DNA from: Cepaea nemoralis
Taxonomy: Eukaryota; Mollusca; Gastropoda; Stylommatophora; Helicidae
Direction: 5' to 3'
Assembly: GCA_014155875.1 (NCBI GenBank)
Contig: JACEFZ010004196.1
Location: 1,525,001 to 1,589,000, forward strand
Length of the DNA: 64,000 bases
Each line of letters begins with the position of its first letter. The first letter of the stretch is position 1. The translations under genes were made by a program, and so were the position numbers. Below, piece after piece: positions 23,140 to 34,430 of this stretch. The notes under the pieces were generated by a model. That model did not search any database, was not told the origin of the DNA, and saw only the letters and a list, made by a program, of their open reading frames with translations.

Positions 23140-24118
23140 CAACAAGCAGCAGTTAGAATAGATGACCGAGGCATCAGATTGGTTTGACATCAAGCAAGGA
23201 GTCCGTCAGGGCTGCGTGCTGTCACACTATTTGTTTAACCTGTACGCCAAAAATATAATGAGAAATTAAGAGATGATATAAACAGGGAGCTATATGATGC
23301 CCTAAATATCGGCGGTCATGACATACCGGAGATGCGATATGCTGATGATACAGTATTACTATCCACAACACAGAATGGCATAGAAAACCTAATAGCCCCA
23401 ACCCAATGGAATAGTGAAAATCACAACTTATATCTTAACATAGCAAAAACAAAGATAATGCATACAGATAAAACTACTATGGAGAAAGAAATATACAATA
23501 ATGGGGAAAAATTGGAGGTGATGGAAAATGTTGAATATCTTGGGTCATTGATTAACAACAACGGTGACACAATTAAAGAAATTAAACGGCGACTATCAAT
23601 TGCTCTTCAAAGACTAAAACAGCTGAATAAATTATGGAGTGGGACAGACAGAACTACAAAAATTAGATTTTTAAGAGCATGCATCTTTCCCATTGCAACA
23701 TACGCCTGTGAGACCTGGACACTTACTAAACAAGCTGAACAGCGCATAAACGCCTTTGAATATAAATGTTACAGACGAGTTCTAAGAATATCTTGGGTAA
23801 AGAAAAGAATTAATGCATCCATACTTCAAGAGTTGAATATTGAAGAAGGTTGGCTATTAAAGACGATAAAACAAAGAAAATTGAAATATTTTGGTCACTT
23901 GAAACATCACGAAAGTTTGGAGAGAACAATAATGGAAAGGTATATGCCTGGGAAGAGAGGAAGAGGAAGGCCAAAGAGAAGATGGGTGCAGGATGTGGCG
24001 GATGATCTCCAGATGGGTGTATCAGACGCGGGACATCTTGCTTATGATCGAGAGGTTTTCCGGAGGGTTGTTATGGGAGCGAGGTTCTGCAAAGGACATG
24101 CTACTGAATGAATGAATG
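23140..24118 (+). pseudogene. RTE-like LINE reverse-transcriptase remnant (family D)
   Basis: A degraded start (GVRQGCVLS near 23200, in a broken frame) is followed by a 259-residue open frame at 23332-24111. This begins at the catalytic MRYADDTVLLST. It continues through VEYLGSLINNNGD, the CETWTLTKQAE segment, LKYFGHLKHH and a basic KRGRGRPKRRW tail motif that closes such LINE proteins. The 3' end is an ATGAATGA repeat, typical of RTE elements. It lacks the endonuclease and most of the RT fingers and so is inactive. The long intact frame suggests a younger insertion than family C. Confidence 0.85.
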
Positions 24119-24130
24119 AATGTATACTCT

Positions 24131-24155
24131 TGTTAGGGTTAGGATTAGGGTTAGT
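24131..24155 (+). repeat. Short telomere-like TTAGGG repeat
   Basis: About 3.5 TTAGGG-type units with one variant (TTAGGA), starting 13 bp past the RTE tail. Either an interstitial telomeric motif or a variant of the tail repeat. Confidence 0.6.
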
Positions 24156-24375
24156 GAAATTCATGACTGCAGAAAGCCAATGTAAAAATGTACTACACAC
24201 ACTGTGTTACCGTTCGTCGCTCCTTTTTCGTGCCATGACACACACTGAAAAAAACTTTAATTGAACGGAGATCCCCCGCCAGTGCTATATATAGCTGCTA
24301 ACTACGCTATATATAGCTGTTAAAGCTAAATATAGCCTCGTGACGTCTGTTGCGGTGAATTAAAATTGAAGTACC
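24156..24375. other. Non-coding stretch with two 'gctatatatagctg' repeats
   Basis: Two copies of a self-complementary 'gctatatatagc' element at about 24283 and 24308, then 'gctaaatatagc'. Otherwise nothing recognisable. Confidence 0.4.
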
Positions 24376-24520
24376 CAAGTTTCAAAGTAGACAACTGACA
24401 CATAACAGATACAGGGGCAGGGCATCTAGTTTATAATAGAGACAAGTTTCAAAGTAGACAACTGACACATGGCAGCTACAGGGGCAGGACATCTAGTTTA
24501 TGATAAAGACAAGTTTCAAA
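24376..24520 (+). repeat. 67-bp minisatellite family, locus 2
   Basis: Units start 'caagtttcaaag' at 24376, 24443 and 24510, a period of 67 bp. Related to 20408-20530. Confidence 0.85.
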
Positions 24521-25024
24521 AGACTTTGATGGGGACATGGTTCTACACAAGACAGACAAGTGCATGATGGTGATGATGATACAGTGACTAGCTTATCTTT
24601 CAAACACATCTGCACTGCGTAATGTTTCTTGTTCTCAAGATGAAAACTATAAAACAAAATGTGAGCAAAACACGCAAACAATGATGGATGATATTAAAAT
24701 ACACTTGACTTTAAATTCAATGTAAATATTTTTGAACAAGATACAACACATCATTTGGTCGAGTCATATTTAAAACAAATTAAAAAAATAATATTTAAAG
24801 AAGAGCATATTTAAATCATTCTCTTACAAGCATGTGCTGCAAACTACTATAAGTGCAAAAAGAAAACACCAAAATGTAGTATATTAGTAAGGAATTAACC
24901 AACTGAATACATTGAGATATACGGTGGAAATCATGACATCACATGGATATTGCATGCAACATTAAGGGCAGATTAAGCTGATCAAAGCCTGCATTTCTGG
25001 AAATAAAAATGTTTTGGGATTTGT
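24521..25024. other. Unassigned stretch
   Basis: AT-rich, with no recognised gene, repeat or element end. Confidence 0.4.
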
Positions 25025-25320
25025 TTCGGCGTTCGCGCACTTTGAACTCAAGCATAGTCTATACTCTAGCTACTACTACTTGTACACTGGACTGATTTGT
25101 GCATGTGGCTTAGGTTTCCCTATTACCAGTGTCACTTGCCATGAAGCAAACCCACTCCGACTTCTGAGGCACTTGTAATTTACGTCGCCAAGTCAAGGAC
25201 AAGAAGTCAACATTTTAGTCCAACTGACCGGTGTAGAGGTTGAACCCACTACCTCAGCATGGCACACCAAAAGTTTAAGAGCCAACACTCTTATGCATTC
25301 AACCATGCTGACTTCTATTT
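25025..25320 (-). mobile_element. SINE family S1, near-full copy
   Basis: The minus-strand tRNA-like head ('cagcatggttgaatgcataag') and B box region ('gaggtagtgggttcaacctc') lead into the S1 body and a 'tttgaactcaagcatagtcta' 3' end. It aligns end to end with 19520-19832. Confidence 0.8.
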
Positions 25321-25564
25321 GTGAAAATGAAAGGCATCTTATACAATACGTCACAATAATTAAATGTCAGAAAGATAGCGGTGAAATCATGTACAGAACC
25401 TGTTCCACTGCATGGCAGTGAATTATGGAGTGTGAACACACACAATTAGGAAGAGCACTGAGTAATGGAGATGTGATTTCTGAGATGAATACTGCGAGTA
25501 CCTTGGACTGCAGAGGTACTAACTATTGCCTGGAACAGGCTTAAGAAAGTAGAACTTTATGTAA

Positions 25565-25800
25565 AAATATAAAAAGGTGACAAATGTCATTCTCTAGTCA
25601 CATAATAAGAAGAGAGGCTCTGGAAATATTGTGATGCCTGGAAAGGTCAGCAGTAGAAGAGGCAGGAGCAGGCTGAGAGAAATGAGGCTGGATAGGCTGG
25701 GACAGTGGTGTGATCCAGAGCACCTGGGGCAGAGATCTGTGGAGATGTATGAACACCTGTATCGGTTGGCAGGGAACATGATGAGGATATAATCGAACCT
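25565..25800 (+). pseudogene. RTE-like LINE 3' coding fragment
   Basis: Encodes the C-terminal motif set of such LINEs in one short frame: a FSSHIIRREAL-type box, a GKVSSRRGRSR basic tract, then W and RLAGNM-like residues. It precedes the RT remnant at 25850-26635, so the two are separate insertions or a rearranged one. Confidence 0.55.
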
Positions 25801-25849
25801 CTTAATTATTACCGCAAGCCATGAGTGAAGCAAAGAACAGCAACATTGT

Positions 25850-26640
25850 AGTCTACCATGATATCTGGCCAAGCTGCCAAAGAGAAGGGAATTACAGGAG
25901 TGTGAAAATTATAGAGGAATTATATTATTGTCAGTTCCTGGGAAAATGTTATGCAAGATCATTCCGGAGAGACTAAGAGATGCCACTGACAAATAACTAA
26001 GAGATCAACAGACAGGCTTCCATCTAGACAGAACCTGATAGCCACATTACATATATATATATAAAAAAGCAAAGCATTAAAGACACCACTTTATATTGGA
26101 TTCGTGGACTCTGAAAAGGTCTTCAATAGCACTGATAAGAAATCCCTTTGGAAATTGTTGAGGCACTATGGGATCCCACAAAAACTCATTAACTTAATAA
26201 GGGCAACATATGAAGAAATGAAATGCAGAGTTCTTTAAGAGGTAAAGTGTAAAAGATACACTTGAAATGAGAACCTGAGCGAGACAGCGATGCCGTTTGT
26301 CATTTTTATTTGTCTGACTGAATATAGACTGGATTATGAAGACAATTATAACTATTGTCAGAAATGAAATTCAACGGAATCTTACAGAGCAGCTTTATGA
26401 TATGTACTTCGCTGACAACATTGCTCTTCTGTCTCACATACAAAATCAGATGCTAGATAAACTAAACACACTTCTTGGGAGATTACAACAATTAGGTCTC
26501 AAGTGAACAGAAGAAAGACAAAGATAATGAAATAAACCAAGCAAATGATAACCCAATCAACCTTGGTGAAACCTCACTTCAAGATGCAGAATTATACACC
26601 TATTTAGAAAGCAATGTAAACAAAGATGTGAGAACATTGT
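25850..26640 (+). pseudogene. LINE reverse-transcriptase remnant, heavily decayed
   Basis: RT motifs appear in order across several frames: ENYRGIILLSVPGKMLCKII, QQTGFHLDRT, FVDSEKVFNS (motif A region), HYGIPQKLINLI and MYFADNIALLS (degraded catalytic box; FADN in place of ADD). Multiple stops and indels separate them. No 5' endonuclease was found. Confidence 0.75.
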
Positions 26641-27369
26641 GATATTAACTGATTCACTGCTGTGAGCCACTTTAACGCCTGAGTTGAACTACCCTAAACT
26701 GCCATGAGCCCATTAATTGGCTGAATGTTGACAGTGTGTTATTTGTTTCCTTTCCAGTATCTTCTGCAATTTTTGTGTCCGGTAAATGAAAATTTACACC
26801 AGAAAAAGATATGCCTTTCTGAAATATTGGAAAAGCTGTGTGTAGTAAGCATGATTTGAGAAAAATTCTTGTGAAACTGTGGTGGTTAATATTTTGATTT
26901 TAGAAATGGCAACGCCCAGTGGTTCTTGACTTTGTCGATTTACAACAATTTTAGATGATAGTTATTCTGACTGAAAAGACTTTGTGAAAGATTCTGAAAC
27001 TGATTAGTACGTGTAATGGTTGGTTATTCAGTTAAATTAATTAGCAGGTGGTCATATGGAAAACAAAACCAACAGCGAAAGTTTGTCATCATATGATGGC
27101 ACATAGTCGAATTATGCTTATGAATTGTGTCGTGACGGTGTTAAGGAGCAGTTCTTGTGATATTGGTGAAGAAAAGTGGTGTGTTTATCATTATTCAGTA
27201 AATTTAATTGGATTATCGTCAAAGACGGAGAAGTAGTGCCTTGGTTATTGGAAGTTTTAAATAATTGTCACCCCTTGCTTCTAAATGTTTTTAAACAAAA
27301 TCTAACATTATTATTATATTTTTAACCTCTTCCAAAAGTAGCAATACTAACATGTTCCTTGTGCTATCC
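26641..27369. other. Unassigned stretch
   Basis: No recognised feature. The frame at 27048-27236 has no domain. Confidence 0.4.
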
Positions 27370-28390
27370 CCTTTAATTTGATATATCTCTAATCTCATCT
27401 TATCACGTTCCTGTTGTACCTTTTGGGAGAGTGCCTGCTTATGGGTTTCATGTGTTGATACTTCCATGGACTCTGTTATTCCCTGCGTCCATCGTTTACG
27501 TGGTCAGCCTCTTCCTATGCTTCCCTCTGGTCTGTACATCATTGCTTGTTGTGGTATACTGTTAGTTGGTAACCTACTTGCATTGCCAAACCATTTGACT
27601 TGCTGCCTTCTAATAAAATTTAGTGCAGCTATAACCCCCACTTTAGTCCTGATTTCTTCATTTCTGATCTTATCTCTTCTTGATACATTGAGTATTCTTC
27701 TCAGGAATCTCATTTCTGTTGTTGTGATTGTTCTTTTTTCTTTTTCTGTCATCGTCCAAGTTTGGCATTGGTAACATAGAGTTGGTAGGAAGATTGTTTT
27801 GTAAAGTGCTTTCTTAGTAGTTATTGATACGTCTGTTCTTTAGTATTGGTGCTATTTGTCCAATGAGTTGGTTTACCTTATTGCATATATTTTCGATCTC
27901 GTCTTCTGATTTGCCATTTGATGATATTATACTTCCTAGGTACTTGAAACTCTTTACTTGTTTCAAGGGATGTTTGTTTAGGTGAATTGTTGTAGTTTGT
28001 TCTTCTTTAGTTATAGTCAATACCTCTGTTTTACTTGTGCTAATTTTCATGTTATGTTCCCAACACATTTCGTTTAGACTATTCATGTGGTCTTGAAATT
28101 CAGCTTCTGATTTTGCTATTAGTGCTTGGTCGTCTGCAAACAGTTCTCTAATGGTTAGATTTGCAGATGGTTCTACTTCTGTCTTCTCGTCATGCGGTGT
28201 TCTTGTGGTCTCTGTTTGGCTGGTTTCTTTACATATGTTGTCTATATATGTTAGAAAAAAGAGAGGGGACAGGACACAACCTTGTCGTACTCTGGATCTT
28301 ATGGTGAAGGATTCTGAGTGTCCTCCAGTTGCTCTCACTATGCATTCACTGATTTGATATATAATACAATATATCTTCAACAATTTTAAA
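27370..28390 (-). pseudogene. RTE-like LINE reverse-transcriptase remnant (family E)
   Basis: A minus-strand 189-residue frame (28383-27814) carries SRVRQGCVLSPLFF, a catalytic LFADDQALIA box, MKISTSKTEVL and FKYLGSIISSNG. After a frame change, 27752-27504 encodes RFLRRILNVSRRDKIRN and VKWFGNASRLP, with the RGRPRKRW-like tail below 27504. The 5' side stops abruptly at about 28390, a typical truncated insertion. A piece of the same sequence is also present at 23003. Confidence 0.85.
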
Positions 28391-28859
28391 AATTATTACA
28401 TAATTATTGTGACACTCCCCTACTTCCCATTTTCTGCCTCCAAAATTTGTTTGGTCCAAACCCAATTTTTGTTTGGCAGTGAATCAGTTACAATAAAAAT
28501 ACACAAGGTAAGAGGAGCTTTCACAGTACTAGTACTATTTGTAGAAATTAACCAAACCTCAAATATTTCAATCTAATGTCATATCAGTCTGCTGCATGGA
28601 TTAGAAATGTGGAGAATGACTAAGACAATTAATAATAAACCACAAACATTACATTGACATCTTGCCGTCTTGACAGACAATAGTTTGTTACATTGTGCTT
28701 CAAAAAGACATAACTACAACCCATGGCAGTAGCAAATGTGACTTATCAGACACATTCACGCTGTAAATGTTCATCCACAATGGATGCATGTGAACACATG
28801 GTCATTCTCACCATCACACACCATCTGTCTCACAAACATTAATTCAATGGTTACTCCAC
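28391..28859. other. Unassigned stretch
   Basis: No supported exon or element end. Confidence 0.4.
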
Positions 28860-29757
28860 AAAAAAGAAAGACTCAAATGGTATAACAGAATCACCAATGT
28901 GGATTGTATGGACAGAACTAAACACATTGCAGTGAATCAAGAGGTGAGGAAAAGACGCCGGTGATGGGTAGGACACACATTGAGAAAACCTGAGAATAGT
29001 ATAAGTATAACTAGAACACTCCTGGTCTGTAACCTACACGGCCAACTAGCTAGAGGCAGAATTAAATACACATGGGGAAGACAATTCTTCTTCTTCTGCG
29101 TTTTCCGGAATGTTGTTTTAGATGTAATTGCGTTCTGCCTGTTTACATCAGAGCTGCGATATTTGAACCTTTCGGATGACACATCCGACTTCTTCAGGCA
29201 TTTGTTGGCTGGGTTACTTTCCCGGGTGTTTCGTAGGATGTTTGACTCTCACTGTTGTGGTGTTATCCCCATCCCACCTGGCCCATTTAGAACAGCTAAA
29301 GACATCCCGGTCAGCCCTCAAGGGAAGGCAGGGGTAGACTATGGGCATTCCCCATCATCCAAGGAGGCTTCCATAATTGCAGAGCTGACACACAGCGCTC
29401 TGATTCTGGGCTCACCCAAGGAATATCACGTCCTGCACATGACTTTTTAGCCTCACTTCCGTATATTAGGCCTTCCGCTTATTGCAGGCTGTTCCTCCAT
29501 AAACCAGAAGAATGCAGTCTGCAGATGACATCCACACAGTGAGCTTTCGGGAAGACAATTAGAGACTGACAGGCATAGTATGGACAGGACATGGAGAGAG
29601 CTGAAAGAGATAGCAAAGGATAGGATAGCTTGGTGTGAGTTTGTTGAAGACGTATGCTCCAATGGGGATACTGGCCAGCAGAAGAGGAAAGAGCATTCAA
29701 ATATAATGCATGGTTTTGTACAGAATGAAAATAACATTTCACTGTCCATGAGCTAAA
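28860..29757 (+). pseudogene. LINE 3' coding fragment (family F), interrupted by a LINE A unit
   Basis: 28860-29086 and 29561-29757 together read as the C-terminal part of an endonuclease-RT LINE: RRR.WVGHTLRKPENSI, GRIKYTWGRQ, then WRELKEIAKDRIAWCEFVEDVC. Removing the insert and one copy of its duplication restores one continuous frame. It ends about 18 bp before the LDHD stop codon, so it lies within or next to the LDHD 3' UTR, in antisense orientation. Confidence 0.75.
29075..29560 (-). mobile_element. Solo 462-bp LINE A tail unit with 12-bp duplication
   Basis: The minus-strand insert 29087-29548 begins exactly at GAAAGCTCACTGTGTGG, the start of each tandem unit in LINE A copy 1, and ends in (GAA)n. 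GGGAAGACAATT flanks it at 29075-29086 and 29549-29560. This shows that one tail unit alone can be copied and inserted. Confidence 0.92.
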
Positions 29758-29774
29758 CATTCCAGACTTGACTT

Positions 29775-29961
29775 TCAAGGAGCTACTGGGTCTCTGAAGA
29801 AGACCTTCCCAGGGTTCATGATGTCATTTGGGTCAAGCGCGTTTTTGATCAGTTTCATGGCTGCTACTCCTTCTTCACCAACTTCCCTAATCAGAAAATC
29901 CCGCTTCCCCTGCCCAATTCCATGCTCGCCTGAACAGGTGCCATTCAGCTCCAGACTCATT
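29775..29961 (-). CDS. LDHD: D-lactate dehydrogenase (LDHD-like), last coding exon
   Basis: 187 nt of coding sequence ending in TGA at 29777-29775. The acceptor is 'ttgctctgcag' (AG at 29963-29962). The exon supplies the third base of a Leu codon split after phase 2 of the previous exon. It encodes the C-terminal segment of FAD-dependent D-lactate dehydrogenases: LNGTCSGEHGIGQGKR, with the GEHG(I/V)G motif near the flavin and substrate, then LDPNDIMNPGKVF. The family oxidises D-lactate and related 2-hydroxyacids to 2-oxoacids in mitochondria. The motif order and the match to the two upstream exons make this a real host gene. Glycolate oxidase GlcD-like relatives share the motifs but are less likely in an animal. 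Confidence 0.9.
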
Positions 29962-30062
29962 CTGCAGAGCAAATAGAACATCAGTGACAACTACTCTACC
30001 ACTTCACACACATGCAACATCTGTATACTTTTCATTTCCATTCAATGGTATTTCGAAGGAGA

Positions 30063-31780
30063 TGGAGAATGGAAGGAGATGGAGCACTTATGGAGATATT
30101 GTGTGTGGTCTATGGAAGGAGATGGAGCACTTATGGAGATATTGTGTGTGGTCTATGGAAGGAGATGGAGCACTTATGGAGACCTTATGTGTGGTGTATG
30201 GAAGGAGATGGAGCACTTATGGAGATATTGTGTGTGGTCTATGGAAGGAGATGGAGCACTTATGGAGATATTGTGTGTGGTCTATGGAAGGAGATGGGGC
30301 ACTTATGGAGATATTGTGTGTGGTCTATGGAAGGAGATGGGGCACTTATGGAGATATTGTGTGTGGTCTATGGAAGGAGATGGAGCACTTATGGAGATAT
30401 TGTGTGTGGTCTATGGAAGGAGATGGAGCACTAACGGAGACCTTATGTGTGGTCTATGGAAGGAGATGGAGCACTTATGGAGATATTGTGTGTGGTCTAT
30501 GGAAGGAGATGGAGCACTTATGGAGATATTGTGTGTGGTCTATGGAAGGAGATGGAGCACTTATGGAGATATTGTGTGTGGTCTATGGAAGGAGATGGGG
30601 CACTTATGGAGATATTGTGTGTGGTCTATGGAAGGAGATGGAGCACTTATGGAGATATTGTGTGTGGTCTATGGAAGGAGATGGAGCACTTATGGAGATA
30701 TTGTGTGTGGTCTATGGAAGGAGATGGAGCACTAACGGAGACCTTATGTGTGGTCTATGGAAGGAGATGGAGCACTTATGGAGATATTGTGTGTGGTCTA
30801 TGGAAGGAGATGGGGCACTTATGGAGATATTGTGTGTGGTCTATGGAAGGAGATGGGGCACTTATGGAGATATTGTGTGTGGTCTATGGAAGGAGATGGA
30901 GCACTTATGGAGATATTGTGTGTGGTCTATGGAAGGAGATGGAGCACTAACGGAGACCTTATGTGTGGTCTATGGAAGGAGATGGAGCACTTATGGAGAT
31001 ATTGTGTGTGGTCTATGGAAGGAGATGGAGCACTTATGGAGATATTGTGTGTGGTCTATGGAAGGAGATGGAGCACTTATGGAGATGTTGTGTGTGGTCT
31101 ATGGAAGGAGATGGAGCACTTATGGAGATATTGTGTGTGGTCTATGGAAGGAGATGGAGCACTTATGAAGATATTGTGTGTGGTCTATGGAAGGAGATGG
31201 AGCACTTATGGAGACCTTATGTGTGGTGTATGGAAGGAGATTGAGCACTTATGGAGATATTGTGTGTGGTCTATGGAAGGAGATGGAGCACTTATGGAGA
31301 TATTGTGTGTGGTCTATGGAAGGAGACGGAGCACTTATGGAGATATTGTGTGTGGTCTATGGAAGGAGATGGAGCACTTATGGAGATATTGTGTGTGGTC
31401 TATGGAAGGAGATGGAGCACTTATGGAGATGTTGTGTGTGGTCTATGGAAGGAGATGGAGCACTTATGGAGATATTGTGTGTGGTCTATGGAAGGAGATG
31501 GAGCACTTATGAAGATATTGTGTGTGGTCTATGGAAGGAGATGGAGCACTTATGGAGACCTTATGTGTGGTGTATGGAAGGAGATTGAGCACTTATGGAG
31601 ATATTGTGTGTGGTCTATGGAAGGAGACGGAGCACTTACGGAGACCTTATGTGTGGTGTATGGAAGGAGATGGAGCACTTATGGAGATATTGTGTGTGGT
31701 GTATGGAAGGAGATGGAGCACTTATGGATACCTTATGTGTGGTGTATGGAAGGAGATGGAGATATTGTGTGTGATTTAAC
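30063..31780 (+). repeat. 43-bp minisatellite, about 40 copies, in the last LDHD intron
   Basis: The unit 'atggaaggagatggagcact' + 'tatggagatattgtgtgtggtct' repeats at a constant 43 bp. Variants (taacggagacc, gatgttg, gaagata, gagattgag) recur at multiples of 43. One 344-bp block of eight units is duplicated: the gatgttg variant lies at 31081 and 31425, and the gaagata and gagattgag variants follow at the same offset. Because 43 is not divisible by 3 and no unit frame has a stop, long open frames exist in all three plus-strand frames. They are not genes. The array is antisense to LDHD. Confidence 0.95.
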
Positions 31781-32320
31781 GGAAAAAATTGGAGCACTTA
31801 TAGAAGTATCAGTGTGACCTAAGGGAAGAGATTGGAGCACTTATGGAGGTATCACTGTGTGATCTAAGGGAAGAGATTGGAGCACTTATGGAGGTATCTG
31901 TGTGTGATCTAAGGGAAAAAGATTGGAGCACTTATGGAGGTATCTGTGTGTGATCTAAGGGAAGAGATTGGAGTACTTATGGAGGTATCTGTGTGTGATC
32001 CAAGGGAAGAGATTGGAGCACTTATGGAGGATCAGTATGTGATCTAAGGGAAGAGATTGGAGTACTTATGGAGGTATCTGTGTCTGATCCAAGGGAAGAG
32101 ATTGGAGCACTTATGGAGGATCAGTATGTGATCTAAGGGAAGAGATTGGAGTACTTATGGAGGTATCTGTGTGTGATCCAAGGGAAGAGATTGGAGTACT
32201 TATGGAGGTATCTGTGTGTGATCTAAGGGAAGAGATTGGAGTACTTATGGAGGTATCCATGTGTAGTCTAAAGGAAGATATTGGAGCACTTATGGATGTA
32301 TCAGTGTGTGATGCTTGCTT
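31781..32320 (+). repeat. Diverged ~45-bp continuation of the minisatellite
   Basis: About 11-12 units of the type 'aagagattggagcacttatg' + 'gaggtatctgtgtgtgatctaaggg'. The 'gagattggagcacttatggag' half is shared with the 43-bp unit, so both arrays come from one ancestor. A (CTTG)4 run follows at about 32327. Confidence 0.88.
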
Positions 32321-32545
32321 GCTTGCTTGTGTTCGTTGGCTTGAGCTCCAACGCGAAATCCTGTATGTCGGATGAAGGCATCCTGTTGTCCAACATCAGT
32401 GTGATGTCATACAGGACTTGAGGTTTGCGTGAGTATCCGTTGTCCGATATCTGGCTTATTTGTGTGCAGACTGGTGGTTCCTCGCCGTACACGCAGACAC
32501 TCTCCGACTCCGGAGGAGTCAGTGTGTGATCTAAGGGAAGAGGTT

Positions 32546-32660
32546 TCTTCTTCTTCTGCGTTCATCCAGCGAGTTTTTTCGGACGTGATTGCATTGTGCC
32601 TGTTTACAGCAGAGCTGCGTTCATGCGCCGTTAGGCCAACACATCCGACTTCTGCAGGTT
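32546..32660 (-). mobile_element. Solo LINE A tail fragment
   Basis: The minus strand covers the last ~115 bp of LINE A ('tgcagaagtcggatgtgt' to the (GAA)n tail). It is shorter than the copies at 4575 and 22205. It interrupts the end of the 45-bp repeat region. No duplication longer than about 5 bp could be seen. Confidence 0.75.
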
Positions 32661-33978
32661 ATAATGTGTTCAAGTTACTCTTGATGTTTTACTTGAATGA
32701 AGTTTGGCTCAGTTTGGCTTAGATAATTTGGTTGAGCGCTGACAACCTGGCAACATGGCCAGGGAACTAAATTATATACTGTAACCAGTATTAGTGGTTC
32801 AATGTATACCACACATTTGTAAATTGATTAGTGCCCCGACTGTAGTAGAGAGGATGATTCTGAAACGGGTGATTCTGGAATGGGAGTGTGTGTGAAACCT
32901 CAGAGAACCTGAACAACCCACCAGCATCATTAACTTTGTGTTGCAATCCAGCAACATCAACATCGTTTGCTAACCAGCAACAGCAAATAACCACAATCAT
33001 TTGAGTGAACTGACATTTTCACCACTGTCGAATAGTGACCAGAGGAGGAATGATGGAGAGAACTACCAGCTTCACCGTTGGAAACACCTGTTGCAGATGA
33101 GTGTCCGAACATCTTCTTGGAATCATTGTCATCACCTTGCTATAGACAAACTATCCGTCTTGTTATTAAAGAGATATTTTAATATCAACAAGGCGTGTGA
33201 ATACGGCAGTAATTATCAAACAGAACAATTTTGATATATTAATTCCTTAACATTATCTGCTTGAACTTCTCCTTGTGGGAGCTTTATTATTCCTTTTACT
33301 TATTAAACTCGTGGTAAGCGATGTTGTCGCTTTTTGCTAAATCGAAGGTATTGTTTTCATAATCCAATATTTACTTAGATCAAGTGAGAGTGTAGGATGA
33401 GAGTTGCATCTTTATCTTTATTTACTTCTTTGTCCTGAATAGCACAAGTCAAGTATGGAGGATTAATTCTTCACCACAGGAACATCGTGTTGCAGCTAAC
33501 TAAGACTACTGTCACCTGTTTGTGTATAGCTTCCAACTTTATCTGCAGTTTCCTGTCCCACTGTAAGAGCAGTAGACCTCTTCTGGGACCAGTATTCGTA
33601 CTCCCTAGTTATATGAGCCATTTGTCTGCTTCTTCAGTGGGGAGACTTCCTGTTGGGTCAGTCTCATTGTCTTCTACTGTATCTGTGAGATTTCTCTCTA
33701 CAGTAACTGATCACACAACAGTCTAAAGAATATGGGGCTAAAACCATAAATTCATTACAACAACAACCTCAAGCTGATTGCTACTATCTTAACAAACATG
33801 AGGCTGGCGTATGAAGAGTAAAAATCTTAATTAACCAATCCACCAGACTTGTATATTGTCAAAGTTATTGAACAACCCTAGTCTAACAAAGATCCTCACT
33901 CTATGGCTACTTAGTGACTTGGTACAGCAGACACAATAACAATACTTATACATGGAAGTTATCAAATCAGGTACTCAC
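32661..33978. other. LDHD intron sequence without recognised elements
   Basis: No repeat, exon or RNA gene was recognised. Open frames at 33001-33234 and 33487-33726 have no domain and no splice context. Confidence 0.4.
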
Positions 33979-34090
33979 AGTACTATCTTCCTTGCAACTG
34001 CAGCAACCTTCTTCAAAGTGTCATAGTCCTTTGGTACCATCGGGAAAAACACATGAAAATTTCCATCCCCAACATGACCAAGAATAGGTC
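33979..34090 (-). CDS. LDHD: D-lactate dehydrogenase (LDHD-like), internal exon
   Basis: 112-nt exon. Acceptor 'tttcttgtcag' (AG at 34092-34091) and donor GTGAGT (33978-33973). Two bases complete a Gly codon from the upstream exon, 36 codons follow, and two bases remain for the split Leu codon of the next exon. The product GPILGHVGDGNFH is the conserved core of the FAD-linked oxidase C-terminal domain, where the histidines of GHVGDGNFH lie near the active site and metal in characterised relatives. It is followed by a helix-like DTLKKVAAVARKIV segment. Phases agree exactly on both sides. Confidence 0.92.
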
Positions 34091-34195
34091 CTGACAAGAA
34101 ATTCAAGATTAAAAACACATGAAAACCTAGTTCAATAATGAAAACCTAGTTTAATACACGAAAACCTAGCTTGACACATGAAATCAAGAATCAGG

Positions 34196-34430
34196 AGATC
34201 AGAATGGCTGAATGGATAAGAACTGCTTTCTTAAACATCCAATGTGTTGATGCCCAGGTAAGGGGTTCAACCCCTACACCAGACAGTTGGACTAAAATGT
34301 TGACTTCTCATCCCTGACTTGTGGGACGTAAATTACAAGTACCTCTGAAGTCAGGGTGAATTCACCTGATGGCGAGGGACACTGGTAATAGGGAAAGCTA
34401 ATCAACACGCAAAATTCACAATTCACACTC
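34196..34430 (+). mobile_element. SINE family S1 copy
   Basis: The plus-strand head 'cagaatggctgaatggataag' (A box) and 'ggtaaggggttcaacccc' (B box) are followed by the S1 body ('ggactaaaatgttgacttctc', 'gacgtaaattacaagtacctc'), stopping before the typical 3' end. Confidence 0.8.

Noticed and set aside
29984..31817. Long overlapping open frames (up to 394 codons) with repeated peptides, as a repeat protein gene
   Set aside because: All three plus-strand frames are open only because the 43-bp unit lacks stops; there is no start or splice context, and the array lies inside an antisense intron.
30063..32320. Regular array as a CRISPR-like locus
   Set aside because: Units are directly adjacent with no unique spacers, and the genome is animal.
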